Part shown: piece by piece, positions 38,316 to 47,107 of the stretch
How positions within the stretch are numbered: position 1 is the first letter of the stretch
How the letters are laid out: the number at the start of each line of letters is the position of its first letter
NCBI RefSeq assembly: GCF_014199305.1
Contig: NZ_JACIJK010000004.1
Span: 271,151 to 335,150, forward strand
DNA length: 64,000 nt
Origin: Sphingomonas aerophila
GTDB lineage: Bacteria; Pseudomonadota; Alphaproteobacteria; Sphingomonadales; Sphingomonadaceae
Reading direction: 5' to 3'
Translations under genes and position numbers: made by a program
Notes under the pieces: model-generated
The model's database searches: none
What the model saw: only the letters and a program-made list of their open reading frames with translations
What the model was told of the DNA's origin: nothing

Positions 38316-38374
38316 AAGTGGCGCCCGGACTCGAACCGGGCGCCCTTGCGGCTACAAACGCCGCGCGCGCCAAT
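38316..38374 (-). other. tRNA-like fold lacking a D-arm
   Basis: Read on the minus strand, this 59-base stretch in the leader of the aldo-keto reductase gene can fold as a tRNA without D-arm. Acceptor halves ATTGGCG (38374-38368) and CGCCACT (38323-38317) pair 6 of 7; anticodon stem GCGGC/GCCGC closes a 7-base loop GTTTGTA (38364-38348, anticodon TTG); a T-arm CCCGG-TTCGAGT-CCGGG occupies 38340-38324 with a canonical TTCRANY loop. CCA is not encoded. It may be a tRNA remnant, a structured leader, or a chance product of GC-rich hairpins. Confidence 0.35.
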
Positions 38375-38457
38375 CGGGGTCAAATCCGGACGCGATCTTT
38401 ACATTTCGGCCATGGCGCAACCGGAGTCGCCGCTCTTACGGCGACCCTGACGATTGC

Positions 38458-40416
38458 TCAGCGAACCATGACGGCCGACTGGTCGACCGGCACCACTGGC
38501 AGCCAGACACGGCTGCCGTTCGTCCCGCCACGCTCGATCGTCACCGTCGCCTTCTGATAATCCGATTTCTTGGCGAGGAAGATGTTGGGCACATAGCGCT
38601 GCGGATTTCGGTCATAGACCGGGAACAGCGAAGACTGCACCTGCACGACGATGCGGTGACCAGGCTGGAAGACATGGTTCACGGTCGGCAGGCGGAACTT
38701 GTATTCCTGCACCTTGTTCGCGGGGATTGCCGACGGCGTGGACACGCCGTTGCGGTAACGGCCCCGGAAGATGTCCATGCTGATCGCCAACTGGTACCCG
38801 CCCATCTTGGGATCGGTCGCGTTCTCTGCCGGGAACTGGTCGATGACCTTGACCACGAAGTCGCCATCCGTGCCCGTTGTCCGCGCGAACAGGTCGGCGA
38901 TCGGCGCGCCAGACACGCGCGTCGCCTGGGTCAGCACGGTGGAGGAATAGGTCAAGACGTCCGGCCGCCCGTCCGCAAAGCGCTGGTCCTGCACGAGATA
39001 GTCGCCCCAGCGGCCATCCTCGAAATTCACCGGCCGCGGCAGGTGCGGCACGGGCTTGGCGGGATCGGACACGTAGCTGTCGGCGCCGGACTGCTGCCGG
39101 TCGAACCCAGCCGTACCCTCGGCACCAAGGAAGAAGGGGATGAGTGGGCTGGCGCATCCGGTCTGGCAGGCAAGCGGCCAGGTCGTGAAGCGATCCCAAT
39201 GGTTCTCGCCCGTGTTGTAGATGGTGGCGGCGGGCAACGTCACTGCCGGCCCGTCCTTCAGATACTGGTTGAACAGGGGCAGCACCATCTGCTCGCGGAA
39301 TTGCGCGGCAGTGTCACCGTTCCACTTGAACGGCCCGAGTTCATAGCCGACCCGGTTGATCTGGCTGTGGCGCCATGGGCCCATGACCAGAAAGTTATTG
39401 CCCGTCTTTCCCTTTGCCTTCAGCGCCTCCCAGCTGGTGATCGCGCCGTACATGTCCTCCTGGTCCCACAGTCCCTGTTCCCAGATGGTGGGCACGTTGG
39501 AGGGGTTGGCAGCAAGCATCTTGTCGAGCGCCTGGCCCTGCCAGAACGCGTCATAAGAAGGGTGCGCGACCATGCGCTGCCAGAATGGCAGCTGGTCATA
39601 ACCCGACCGCCTGGCCCATTCGCCGGCAGAGCCGACCTCCCGGAAGTTGTCGTAATCGTCCCAGCCACCGGTCGGCGGTGCTTCGCCCGGCCCCTTGTAG
39701 CCCGTCTGCGATCCAAGCCACGCGATGTTGGCGAGCCGGAATGCGCCATAGTGGAACCAGTCGTCGCCCATCCAGCCGTCGATCATCGGGCTTTCTGGCG
39801 CTGCGACCTTCAGCGCGGGATGCGGATTCAGCAAGGCATTGACGACGGTAAAGCCTTCATAGGACGATCCGATCATCCCCACCCGGCCATTGGATTCGGG
39901 CAGGTTCGCCTTGTTCACCAGCCAGGCAATCGTGTCGTACGCATCGGTGACATGGTCGACATTGGTGCGGTTCAGCGGGCCGATCACCGGGCGGGTGACC
40001 ACATAGTCCCCCTCGGACCCATACTTACCGCGGACGTCCTGATACACGCGGATATAGCCGTTCTTCACGAAGATTTCGTCTGCCAGCGGGAGGGTCGCCA
40101 GCATCGATGGGCTGTCCGCACGCTCGGCCCGGCCCGCCGCGTTGTAGGGCGTCCGCGTCAGCACGATGGGCGCGTTCGTGGCGCCCTTTGGCGCGACGAT
40201 CACCGTATACAGCTTGGTCCCGTCACGCATCGGCACCATGACCACGCGCTTGGTATAGTCCTGGCCAGCGGTCGGCGGCGTGAACTTCTGCGGGATGTCG
40301 CCGGGCGCCCCTGCCTGTGCCGTACCGTCCTTCGGCTTGGAGCTGGGCTCCTGCTGAGCGAGCGCGGGGGAAAGGATCAGGGCAGCGGCAGAAACGGTGG
40401 CGAGCAATCGGAGCAT
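38458..40416 (-). CDS. Exported CocE/NonD hydrolase, alpha-amino-acid ester hydrolase-like
   Basis: Secreted or periplasmic serine hydrolase of about 652 residues. Signal peptide with ALA-QQ cleavage near 20. The X-Pro dipeptidyl-peptidase-like alpha/beta fold has the nucleophile elbow MIGSSYEGFT (Ser185), the GSSYEG form found in alpha-amino-acid ester hydrolases and glutaryl acylases; a cap domain and a C-terminal jelly roll (NHVFQPGHRIVVQVQSS) complete the family layout. Such enzymes cleave amino-acid esters, peptides or beta-lactam side chains. Single gene; natural substrate unknown. Confidence 0.92.
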   Translation of the reverse strand: MLRLLATVSAAALILSPALAQQEPSSKPKDGTAQAGAPGDIPQKFTPPTAGQDYTKRVVMVPMRDGTKLYTVIVAPKGATNAPIVLTRTPYNAAGRAERADSPSMLATLPLADEIFVKNGYIRVYQDVRGKYGSEGDYVVTRPVIGPLNRTNVDHVTDAYDTIAWLVNKANLPESNGRVGMIGSSYEGFTVVNALLNPHPALKVAAPESPMIDGWMGDDWFHYGAFRLANIAWLGSQTGYKGPGEAPPTGGWDDYDNFREVGSAGEWARRSGYDQLPFWQRMVAHPSYDAFWQGQALDKMLAANPSNVPTIWEQGLWDQEDMYGAITSWEALKAKGKTGNNFLVMGPWRHSQINRVGYELGPFKWNGDTAAQFREQMVLPLFNQYLKDGPAVTLPAATIYNTGENHWDRFTTWPLACQTGCASPLIPFFLGAEGTAGFDRQQSGADSYVSDPAKPVPHLPRPVNFEDGRWGDYLVQDQRFADGRPDVLTYSSTVLTQATRVSGAPIADLFARTTGTDGDFVVKVIDQFPAENATDPKMGGYQLAISMDIFRGRYRNGVSTPSAIPANKVQEYKFRLPTVNHVFQPGHRIVVQVQSSLFPVYDRNPQRYVPNIFLAKKSDYQKATVTIERGGTNGSRVWLPVVPVDQSAVMVR

Positions 40417-40914
40417 GGGTGATCCCTGACAGGCGATGATGCTGCATCGTGGCGGGCGGCCCCGCCGAACGCAAGCGCGGGAGGAACCGTGACTCACTCC
40501 GCCCGCTTGCGGGAGGAAAGTACGTGCGCGACGTGGCATTCACGACCGGCATCTCAGAGCGCGATTACATCGACGTCGTCATCTAGGTCGCCTGCCGCAT
40601 TACGCTGATCCCGGAAGACAATCGCGGCGGGGTGGTGCCTGCACCAAATCTGCACCGTCTCGGCATCAACGCTCCATCCAGCCTCGATCAGCGGCCGATC
40701 AGAGTGGGTCAGTGATTGTCCCATCGTCCTGGGAGCATGCCCGATGGCCCGTGTTCAATATTATGATCCGTCCAACGCCGGCGCCGTCCCGGTTTCGTTG
40801 CCCTTTGTTTCGGTCGGACAAGCGTTCGACAGCCCTCCCGCTCCAGACCTTGCCGCGGCATCCCTCGCGAGAATGGTTGACGTGAGCCACCCTGCTTCGT
40901 CAGCATTGTACGCG
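40417..40914. other. Divergent intergenic region
   Basis: About 500 bases between the minus-strand hydrolase and the plus-strand response regulator, holding both promoters. The regulator frame stays open upstream to 40744, but that part has no family similarity. No RNA gene or repeat was recognised. Confidence 0.45.
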
Positions 40915-41616
40915 ATGGCGCATCGCATTCTCGTCGTCGATGACGACCCTCATATCCGGGACGTACTTTGCTTCGCGCTTGGCAAGGCCGGCATGGCCGT
41001 GACCGAGGCCGCCGACGGCGAAGCAGCCCTGGCGGCTATCGAGGCCTGCATGCCCGACCTGCTGGTCCTCGATGTCACGATGCCCCGGCTCGACGGGCTT
41101 GAGCTGTGCCGCCGCCTGCGCGCCACCCCTGGCCCGGCAGCGCGCCTGCCGATGTTGTTTCTTTCTTCGCGTGCCGACGAGGTGGACCGCATTGTGGGGA
41201 TCGAGATCGGCGGGGACGATTACGTCACCAAGCCCTTCTCCCCGCGTGAGGTGGTGGCCCGCGTCGGCGCGATCCTGAAACGTGGCGTGCCTGCGCCACC
41301 GCCCCTGCCCGGCACGATGATCCGTCACGCCCGCCTGACGCTCGATACGGATGCATGGGAGGCCAGCATCGACGGCGAGCCCGTGCCCACCACCGCGACC
41401 GAATTTCAATTGCTGGCGACACTGGCCGCGATGCCGTCCAAGGTATTCAGCCGCGATGCCATCATCGACCGGCTCCACGGCCCAGGCTTCGCGATCACAG
41501 ACCGCACCGTGGACAGCCATATCCGCAACCTTCGTGCAAAGTTCGCCAAGGCCGGCCTTTCCGACCTGATCGAAACGCGCGCAGGGGTCGGTTACCGCCT
41601 TGGCCGATGCGGCTGA
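40915..41616 (+). CDS. OmpR-family response regulator
   Basis: Two-component transcription factor of about 233 residues. Receiver domain: HRILVVDDDPHIRD at the start, phospho-acceptor Asp53 in LDVTMPRLDG, Thr/Ser at FLSSRADEV and Lys in YVTKPFSPREV. The C-terminal winged helix ends with TVDSHIRNLRAKF and GVGYRLGRCG. I chose ATG 40915, which gives a canonical receiver N-terminus; ATG 40873 is an alternative. Its 3' end overlaps the histidine kinase start by ten bases, so they form a cognate pair. Target genes are unknown. Confidence 0.93.
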   Translation: MAHRILVVDDDPHIRDVLCFALGKAGMAVTEAADGEAALAAIEACMPDLLVLDVTMPRLDGLELCRRLRATPGPAARLPMLFLSSRADEVDRIVGIEIGGDDYVTKPFSPREVVARVGAILKRGVPAPPPLPGTMIRHARLTLDTDAWEASIDGEPVPTTATEFQLLATLAAMPSKVFSRDAIIDRLHGPGFAITDRTVDSHIRNLRAKFAKAGLSDLIETRAGVGYRLGRCG

Positions 41617-43154
41617 TCCAGGCGCTCAAGGATCTTGCGAAGCGCCACTGGCCTGCGCTGTCGATTCGGACGGTGCTGCTGCTGACCTTTGTTGTCGTGG
41701 CCGCACTACCTGGCGTCGGAGCTGTCGGGCTTCGAGTGTACGAGAATACTTTGGTCCAACAGACCGAGGCCGAGTTGATTGCGGAAGGGGCGGTTGTCGC
41801 CGCGGCCTATCGTTCTGCATGGGGCGATGGGACCCAGGGTCGTCGACCCCTCGCGCCTGAGCCGCCACGTATCGACCTGCGGGTCGACCCCGTACTGCCC
41901 GCGCCACAAGCGCCCACGGTAATCGGTGCTCCCGATCCGCACGCCGCCAGGGCCGCACGCCAGATCGCCCCGCTGGTGGAGGATGCGAGCGCGGTCACGC
42001 TTGCGGCAACCCGCCTGCTCGACCGAAACGGCGTCGTGGTCGCGGGGAACGGAGACGCCGGACGCAGCTATGCAGCGCTGCCCGAGGTCCAGCGCGCGCT
42101 GACCGGCCGCCCCAACACTATCTTGCGCCAACGTGTCGGCCGCGCCGACCAGACCCACTCACCGCTTGAGTGGCTCAGCCGTGCGGTAAACCTGCGCGTC
42201 CATCACGTTCGCCCGGTGATCGTCGGCGGCAGCGTCGTAGGCGCGGTGATGCTGTCGCGGTCACCGCGTGGCCTGTTCCTCGGCATCTATCAGGATCGCG
42301 GCAAGATAGCCCTCGGCGTGTTCGGAATCTTTCTGGTGCTGATGGTGCTGGCCGGGCTCCTGTCGCGCAGCATCTCCCGCCCGATCCGCGCCCTGGCCAA
42401 CGCCTCGGATGAGGTGGCTCGCGGGCGCCTCGTCATCCCCGACGCGCCCGTCACGGCGGCTATCGAGATACGCGAGTTGTTCGCCAATTTCGCTACCATG
42501 GCAGAGCGGATCGAGGCCCGTGCCCGATACCTGCGCGACTTCGCCGCCGCAGTCAGCCACGAATTCAAGACACCGCTCGCCGGCATCCGTGGCGCTCTCG
42601 AGTTGCTGGCGGAGCACGACATGAGCGAGGCCGATCGCCGTCGTTTCCTGCGAAATGCCGATTCAGATGCCGAGCGGCTGGCGCGATTGGTCGGCAGGCT
42701 TCTCGATCTAGCGCGCGCCGATATGACAATTGCCAGCGGCTCCTGCGATGCTGTTGCCGTCGCCCGCGAACTCGCACTCGGGGCTGGCGACGTCGCGATC
42801 AGGGCGGAAAAGGTCTTGCCAGCCGTCGCGATCTCCGCCGACACGCTGGCGACCGCCCTCACCGTCCTGATCGACAACAGTCGCCAAGCCGGCGCGACCT
42901 CAATTGTTCTCACCTTCGGGGTGATGGGTAATCAGGTAACCTGCCGGGTGGCGGACGATGGCCCCGGGGTACAGCCCGGCGACCGGAGCCGTATCTTCGA
43001 CCCGTTCTTTACCGGCAGGCGAAGCGCCGGCGGCACTGGCCTAGGCCTCCCCATCGCTCGCTCGCTTCTTGCAGCGAGCGGGGGGACCCTGTCCCTCGCG
43101 GGTAGTGACCGCGGCGCGATCTTCGACCTGTGCTTGCCAGCTACCGCTATCTAG
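41607..43154 (+). CDS. Sensor histidine kinase
   Basis: Inner membrane kinase of 515 residues. TM1 around 20-42 (TVLLLTFVVVAALPGVGAVG), a periplasmic sensor region to about 225, and TM2 near 232-250 (GKIALGVFGIFLVLMVLAG). HAMP domain follows (SRSISRPIRALANASDEVARG); H-box AVSHEFKTPL with phospho-acceptor His318; ATPase motifs VLIDNSRQAG (N), DDGPGVQPGD (G1) and GTGLGLPIA (G2). The extracellular domain begins after VYENTLVQQTEAEL, resembling ChvG/CreC-like stimulus domains. Overlaps the regulator gene by ten bases. Confidence 0.95.
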   Translation: MRLIQALKDLAKRHWPALSIRTVLLLTFVVVAALPGVGAVGLRVYENTLVQQTEAELIAEGAVVAAAYRSAWGDGTQGRRPLAPEPPRIDLRVDPVLPAPQAPTVIGAPDPHAARAARQIAPLVEDASAVTLAATRLLDRNGVVVAGNGDAGRSYAALPEVQRALTGRPNTILRQRVGRADQTHSPLEWLSRAVNLRVHHVRPVIVGGSVVGAVMLSRSPRGLFLGIYQDRGKIALGVFGIFLVLMVLAGLLSRSISRPIRALANASDEVARGRLVIPDAPVTAAIEIRELFANFATMAERIEARARYLRDFAAAVSHEFKTPLAGIRGALELLAEHDMSEADRRRFLRNADSDAERLARLVGRLLDLARADMTIASGSCDAVAVARELALGAGDVAIRAEKVLPAVAISADTLATALTVLIDNSRQAGATSIVLTFGVMGNQVTCRVADDGPGVQPGDRSRIFDPFFTGRRSAGGTGLGLPIARSLLAASGGTLSLAGSDRGAIFDLCLPATAI

Positions 43155-43528
43155 CTCGCGCTGGCTGGGGCGGCAGGAAGACAACACACCCTGAGCCACT
43201 CTTACGGTTTCTGCTGAAAGCGCGACAATCCGGCGGATCGACGGCGACCCTAGACAGGAACTCGTCACATGCAAGTAGAACCATCCTGAAACCCCTCGTG
43301 GGCGTTCGCGATAGCCCCGCTTTGCGGACCCTGATGATCCCTAATTTCAGGATGTATCAGAGTACAGTGCGAACAATGGCGGATTTCTGCCCCGCCAACC
43401 TAATTTGTGGCCGTCGTCGCGGGGGCATTTGCGGCGGTTTTGCGTACTTTTTCGCAAAAAGTTCGCAAATTTGGGAAAGGTCGCTTCAGGCCGGCGCGCG
43501 TCGATCCGAGCGCCGGAAAGGACTTAGG
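43155..43528. other. Intergenic region at the integrase-side edge of the island
   Basis: No gene seen. It contains two copies of an 11-bp motif, one inverted (ccatcctgaaa, 43281-43291) and one direct with one mismatch (43345-43355), and an inverted repeat ttttgcg/cgcaaaa (43438-43444, 43453-43459) followed by a second ttcgcaaa at 43462-43469. Its position just beyond the integrase terminator makes it a candidate attachment region (inference). Confidence 0.45.
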
Positions 43529-43560
43529 AAAAAGGGGCCGACGCGTATGGCGCCGGCCCC
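43529..43560 (-). terminator. Rho-independent terminator of the integrase gene
   Basis: On the minus strand a GC-rich hairpin with arms GGGGCCG and CGGCCCC is followed by TTTTT (43533-43529), 45 bases beyond the integrase stop. This is a textbook intrinsic terminator for the excisionase-integrase transcript. Confidence 0.7.
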
Positions 43561-43604
43561 TCGTCATGCGGTGGGCCCGAGCACGCGGTCCCGGATCCAC
43601 TGCC

Positions 43605-44681
43605 TCAGCTGACCACCCTCAGGCCGCCCAGGTTCTGCCACTTGCGCCGGGCCTCCGCCTGGGCGTGCGACACCAGCTTATCCATTCCGGCCCGGCTCTC
43701 CCGGCGCCTGATGATGTACGCCATCGCCTGCTGGTAGGTGCTGTGCCCGAGGATGGCCTGGATCTGGAACACTGTGCATCCCGCCTCCTCCATCATCGCG
43801 GCCGCAGCGTATCGCGCCCCATGTGGGGTGCGGTGCGGCATGTTCGGGATCTTAGCGATGAGCTTGGTCAGCCGTTCGTTGAACCCCTTATTGCCGATGT
43901 CATCGCCGTTGGCATGTCGAACGATGCGACCGGATACCGGCCGGAGGGACCTCAGCCTCCGCAGCTCCTCCTGCAACAGCGGATGCATCGGAATGTCGAT
44001 CAGCATATTCGTCTTCTTCTGCCGGACACGGATGTTCTCACCAAGCACCTGAGACCAGTCCGTGGTCACCAGGTCGATGGCACGCTGGGCCGTGCAGATC
44101 GCTAGGATGATGAGGGTTCTCGTCTCGCCTTCGGCATGCCGCAGCAACAGAGCGAGCTCGTCATCGGACCAGGGCACGTGCCCCGGCACCTTCCGCTTGA
44201 TCACTTTCAGGTCACGGGCGCGATTGATGTGAGACTCGATCCACCCCATCGAGGAAGCGTAGCTGTACAGGCGGCTAATGAAGGCGCGCATATTGTTTGC
44301 ACCGCCAATCGTCACCGCGTCTCTGACTCCGGCAATCATCGCCGGCGTGGTGGCCACCATGTCGCAGTCACCCAGGAGACGGTAGATCGTCTTACTCATG
44401 TGCCTATAAGTTCGCTGGGTACCTTCGGCCAACGACCGGAACACGACGTCACGGAAGTACCGGTCCAACACCCAACGAAAGGTGCCCTCTCCCACCATGA
44501 CGATCGGCGGCTCGGGCTTGATCACCAGCGCGATCAGCTGCTCGTACTTTTCCTCGAATGCCGGCTCTCCCGGGCTGCCCGGCAACGGCGCATCGAACCT
44601 CTGGTACCTGAACCGCCAGTAGGTGCCCCTCGCGACGTAGGTGTATCTAGGCTTTGCGACGCCCTTCTTTTTCCGCTTCAT
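43605..44681 (-). CDS. Tyrosine-type site-specific integrase
   Basis: Integrase of 358 residues. Catalytic residues are all found: Arg200 (CTAQRAID), Lys222/223 (RQKKT), His287 and Arg290 (HGARYAAA), His313 (LGHST) and nucleophile Tyr322 (QAMAYI). N-terminal arm/core-binding part is Lys-rich (MKRKKKG). It probably catalysed insertion of the island holding the metal genes. Its ATG lies 35 bases inside the end of the excisionase-like gene, indicating co-expression. No tRNA target is adjacent. Confidence 0.93.
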   Translation of the reverse strand: MKRKKKGVAKPRYTYVARGTYWRFRYQRFDAPLPGSPGEPAFEEKYEQLIALVIKPEPPIVMVGEGTFRWVLDRYFRDVVFRSLAEGTQRTYRHMSKTIYRLLGDCDMVATTPAMIAGVRDAVTIGGANNMRAFISRLYSYASSMGWIESHINRARDLKVIKRKVPGHVPWSDDELALLLRHAEGETRTLIILAICTAQRAIDLVTTDWSQVLGENIRVRQKKTNMLIDIPMHPLLQEELRRLRSLRPVSGRIVRHANGDDIGNKGFNERLTKLIAKIPNMPHRTPHGARYAAAAMMEEAGCTVFQIQAILGHSTYQQAMAYIIRRRESRAGMDKLVSHAQAEARRKWQNLGGLRVVS

Positions 44682-44979
44682 TCTTCAACCTTTCGAAGAA
44701 CCGCCGTTCCATCGCCGTCGCCAATGCCCCCGTATTACGGGGCGTGACGGGGGATCCCGTCATGGCGTCGATGAAGCGATCGAGACTGTTGCGATCCCAA
44801 AGGACGCGGCGGCCGATTCTCACGGGCCGGATGCCGATCGAGCGGAACCGCGCCGGGCAGATGCCGAAGTAGGCCGCGGCCAGGGACACACCCATCAATC
44901 GCGGCCAGTTCGGCAGACGCACGCGTCCCCCATCCCGCTCGACCGCATGGTCGGCGGTTCCGTCGTCAAGATCCGACAT
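44647..44979 (-). CDS. Excisionase-like MerR/AlpA-type DNA-binding protein
   Basis: Small protein of 110 residues with a winged-helix excisionase pattern: MGVSLAAAYFGICPARFRSI then RPVRIGRRVLWDRNSLDRFI, the strand-wing motif of helix-turn-helix 17 proteins. The C-terminal tail is charged (ERLKNEAEKEGRRKA) and its codons overlap the integrase start by 35 bases. Position upstream of, and coupled to, an integrase supports a role as recombination directionality factor. Confidence 0.82.
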   Translation of the reverse strand: MSDLDDGTADHAVERDGGRVRLPNWPRLMGVSLAAAYFGICPARFRSIGIRPVRIGRRVLWDRNSLDRFIDAMTGSPVTPRNTGALATAMERRFFERLKNEAEKEGRRKA

Positions 44980-45849
44980 GACATGCTCCTCGTGCCGTCG
45001 CTGCGACCGCCCGACTCCGGTCGCCCGGGTGTTCGAAGGATCGCCGAGTCCGCTACAAACAGAACAAAAGGAGTCCAGTTCCGGAAGTCGCTAAACCATC
45101 CAGAAAACTCTTGACGTCTGCAGAGAAAGTGCGCGGCCGTGCCGATCGACGCTTGACCGCCCGATTCGATCGTGCGATTCAGACGGCGTCATGACGGTCC
45201 GGAGCGTTGCGTTCAGGGTCTAAGTGACATGCATCGTCTTCTCTCCGTGGTGAGACGACGCATCCCATCAGGTGAGGCGGCTCGCCGTTAACGGGCCGCC
45301 CACCAACTCCATGGCGCGTCATCGCTGGCCCTCAATCCGGACCTGGTAACGATCGGCCCATCGCCGATCACCAACACTTGATTCCGAGAATGACGCCAGC
45401 CGTCAACACCTTCTCCTGACCTAAGTCCTGACCAGACAGGTAGGTTTCAGGATGGATCAGGTCAGAAAAGCGCTTCAATGAGTGGATCTACAGATCTTTT
45501 CGAGCAGCATATCATCCAGTCAAGCACATGGGCGGCCACGTAGATCGCCATTGGTCGTGCGGTTACTTTCAGGATGGAATTTTAGCTTCGAGAGTTGCTG
45601 AACATCCTGCCGTAATATTTTTTTAGAACGCCGAGAATTGCCGATACTGGCCGGCAACGGTCGCTGCCATGCGCATGGCGTCGCGAATCACCTCCACGAT
45701 TGATGACCGATTCGGTCCTTCCCCCGACGCGCTTCGCCGGGCCCGAGGTTACGCCAGCGCCGCACCTCCTCGCGGGACCGACCACAGCCTCGGCACCAGC
45801 CGCTGCGGCCATCGAACCCGCACAATTCGACGCAGGGCGACTTCATGGC
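44980..45849. other. 870-base region without a gene, carrying motif repeats
   Basis: No convincing coding frame. Two direct copies of TTTCAGGATGG occur at 45445-45455 and 45567-45577, matching copies on the other side of the integrase. GC-rich hairpins are possible at 45242-45267 (cgtcttctc ... gtgagacgacg) and 45273-45302. The promoter of the excisionase-integrase genes should lie near its left end. An A/T-rich tract aatatttttttaga at 45615-45628 is unusual for this genome. Confidence 0.5.
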
Positions 45850-46806
45850 TCAGCAGCACTCGATCGTGAGATGCGCGACCTCGTGTACCGGCTTGAGGCG
45901 GCCCCGAAGGATGTCGCGGGTGATGCCCGGGAGACCGACCACGCTGATAATGGCCGCGTGAGCCTCTGGGCCGATCCGCCAGACATGAAGGTCCGTGATG
46001 CGGGCGTCGCCTGGCGTCTCGACCAGTTCGCGGATCTCGTCGGCGACATTGGCATTGGTTCGGTCGAGGAGAACAGCTGCTGTGTCGCGCATCAGGCTCC
46101 ACGACCACCGCGCGATGACGATCGCGCCGACAATGCCCATCACCGGGTCCATCCAGACCCAGCCCAGATAGCGGCCAGCGATCAGCGTAGCGATCGCCAG
46201 CACCGAGGTGAGGGCATCGGCGAGAACGTGCACGTAGGCAGAGCGGAGGTTGTTATCGCCGGCATGGGCGTGCCCGTGACCATGGTGATGCCCATGGCCA
46301 TGGCCATGATGATCGTGGTCGTGATAATGACCATGACCGTGGTCATGGCCGCCCGACAGGAGGAAGGCGGACGCGATGTTCACCAGCAGACCGACTGCCG
46401 CGATCCAGGTGGCTTCACCGAAGGCGACAGTGATCGGCTCGAATAGACGGGCCACGGACTCGACACCGATCCCAAGCGAGATGAGGCCCAGCACCATTGC
46501 CGAGGCGAATCCGGCGAGGTCGCCGACCTTGCCTGTCCCGAAGCTGTAGGCAGGGTTGCGAGCATGACGCTTGGCATAGGCGTAGGCGGCCGCAGCAACA
46601 CTGAGCGCCCCCGCGTGCGTCGCCATGTGAAAGCCGTCGGCGAGCAGCGCCATGGAGCCGGTGAAATAACCGGCGAAGATCTCGCCGACCATCATCACCG
46701 CGGTCAGCGCGACGACCCAGCGAGTGCGCCGGGCATTCTCGTCATGCGATGCCCCTAGGAACACATGGTCGTGCGAATAGGGCCCGATGTCGGGAAGCGT
46801 TGCCAT
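45850..46806 (-). CDS. dmeF: Cation diffusion facilitator, DmeF-type Co/Ni efflux
   Basis: Inner membrane metal/proton antiporter of 318 residues with six transmembrane helices. Metal-site motifs are HMATHAGAL in TM2 (ADGFHMATHAG) and LADALTSVLA in TM5 (HVLADAL). Between TM4 and TM5 lies a His-rich cytosolic loop (GGHDHGHGHYHDHDHHGHG and more), typical of Co/Ni exporters of the DmeF group. ATG at 46806 has AGGA six bases upstream. It begins eight bases after the CsoR/RcnR-type regulator, the dmeRF arrangement known in rhizobia. Confidence 0.9.
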   Translation of the reverse strand: MATLPDIGPYSHDHVFLGASHDENARRTRWVVALTAVMMVGEIFAGYFTGSMALLADGFHMATHAGALSVAAAAYAYAKRHARNPAYSFGTGKVGDLAGFASAMVLGLISLGIGVESVARLFEPITVAFGEATWIAAVGLLVNIASAFLLSGGHDHGHGHYHDHDHHGHGHGHHHGHGHAHAGDNNLRSAYVHVLADALTSVLAIATLIAGRYLGWVWMDPVMGIVGAIVIARWSWSLMRDTAAVLLDRTNANVADEIRELVETPGDARITDLHVWRIGPEAHAAIISVVGLPGITRDILRGRLKPVHEVAHLTIECC

Positions 46807-46814
46807 CACCAATC

Positions 46815-47090
46815 CTACTTCGAATAGCGGCGGATGACGGCAAGCAGCTCGTCAGCACCTTCAGCACGTTCCTCGTCGGTGAGACCGGGACGCGCGACTT
46901 GGGCTTCGACGTGGTCGGCGATGATCTCGTCCATCAGGCCATTCACCGCCCCACGAATCGCCGCGACCAAGTGGAGCACCTTTGTGCAGGACGCGTCCGC
47001 GACCAACTCGCGCTCGACGGCTGAGACCTGTCCCGCGATCCGACGGACGCGCGCAACGAGGTCGCCACTGCTTTCCTTCAAGTGAGACAT
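46815..47090 (-). CDS. dmeR: CsoR/RcnR/DmeR-family metal-sensing repressor
   Basis: All-helical DNA-binding sensor of 91 residues. Ligand positions of the family are visible: His3 (MSHLKES), Cys35 (DASCTKV) and His60 (IIADHVEA); the fourth RcnR position, 64, is Gln instead of His. The AAIRGAVNGLMDEII helix is the family signature. It controls dmeF, which follows after eight bases. A G-tract operator-like sequence lies directly upstream. Derepression by cobalt or nickel is expected from the family. Confidence 0.88.
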   Translation of the reverse strand: MSHLKESSGDLVARVRRIAGQVSAVERELVADASCTKVLHLVAAIRGAVNGLMDEIIADHVEAQVARPGLTDEERAEGADELLAVIRRYSK

Positions 47091-47092
47091 AG

Positions 47093-47107
47093 GTATACCC
47101 CCTACCA
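47093..47107. promoter_or_regulatory. Candidate operator for the DmeR/RcnR-type repressor
   Basis: The sequence gtataccccctacca, reading TGGTAGGGGGTATAC on the minus strand, has the TA-G-tract-TA layout of RcnR/FrmR/DmeR operators. It ends two bases before the repressor ATG, where binding would block dmeRF transcription, and it also lies upstream of the divergent chromate genes. Confidence 0.5.

Noticed and set aside
45582..45812. Minus-strand frame of 76 codons near the dmeF end
   Set aside because: Arg/Gly-rich composition, no ribosome site, no similarity; treated as non-coding.
46257..46356. Short tandem CAT/ATG-rich repeat in the dmeF region as a separate DNA repeat
   Set aside because: It is the codon pattern of the His-rich loop of the efflux protein, expected for this family.
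45700..46446. Plus-strand open frame of 248 codons opposite dmeF
   Set aside because: It is the antisense of the His-rich cation efflux gene; the MVMPMAMAMMIVVVIM-type stretch is the complement of His codons. The minus-strand gene has clear family motifs.
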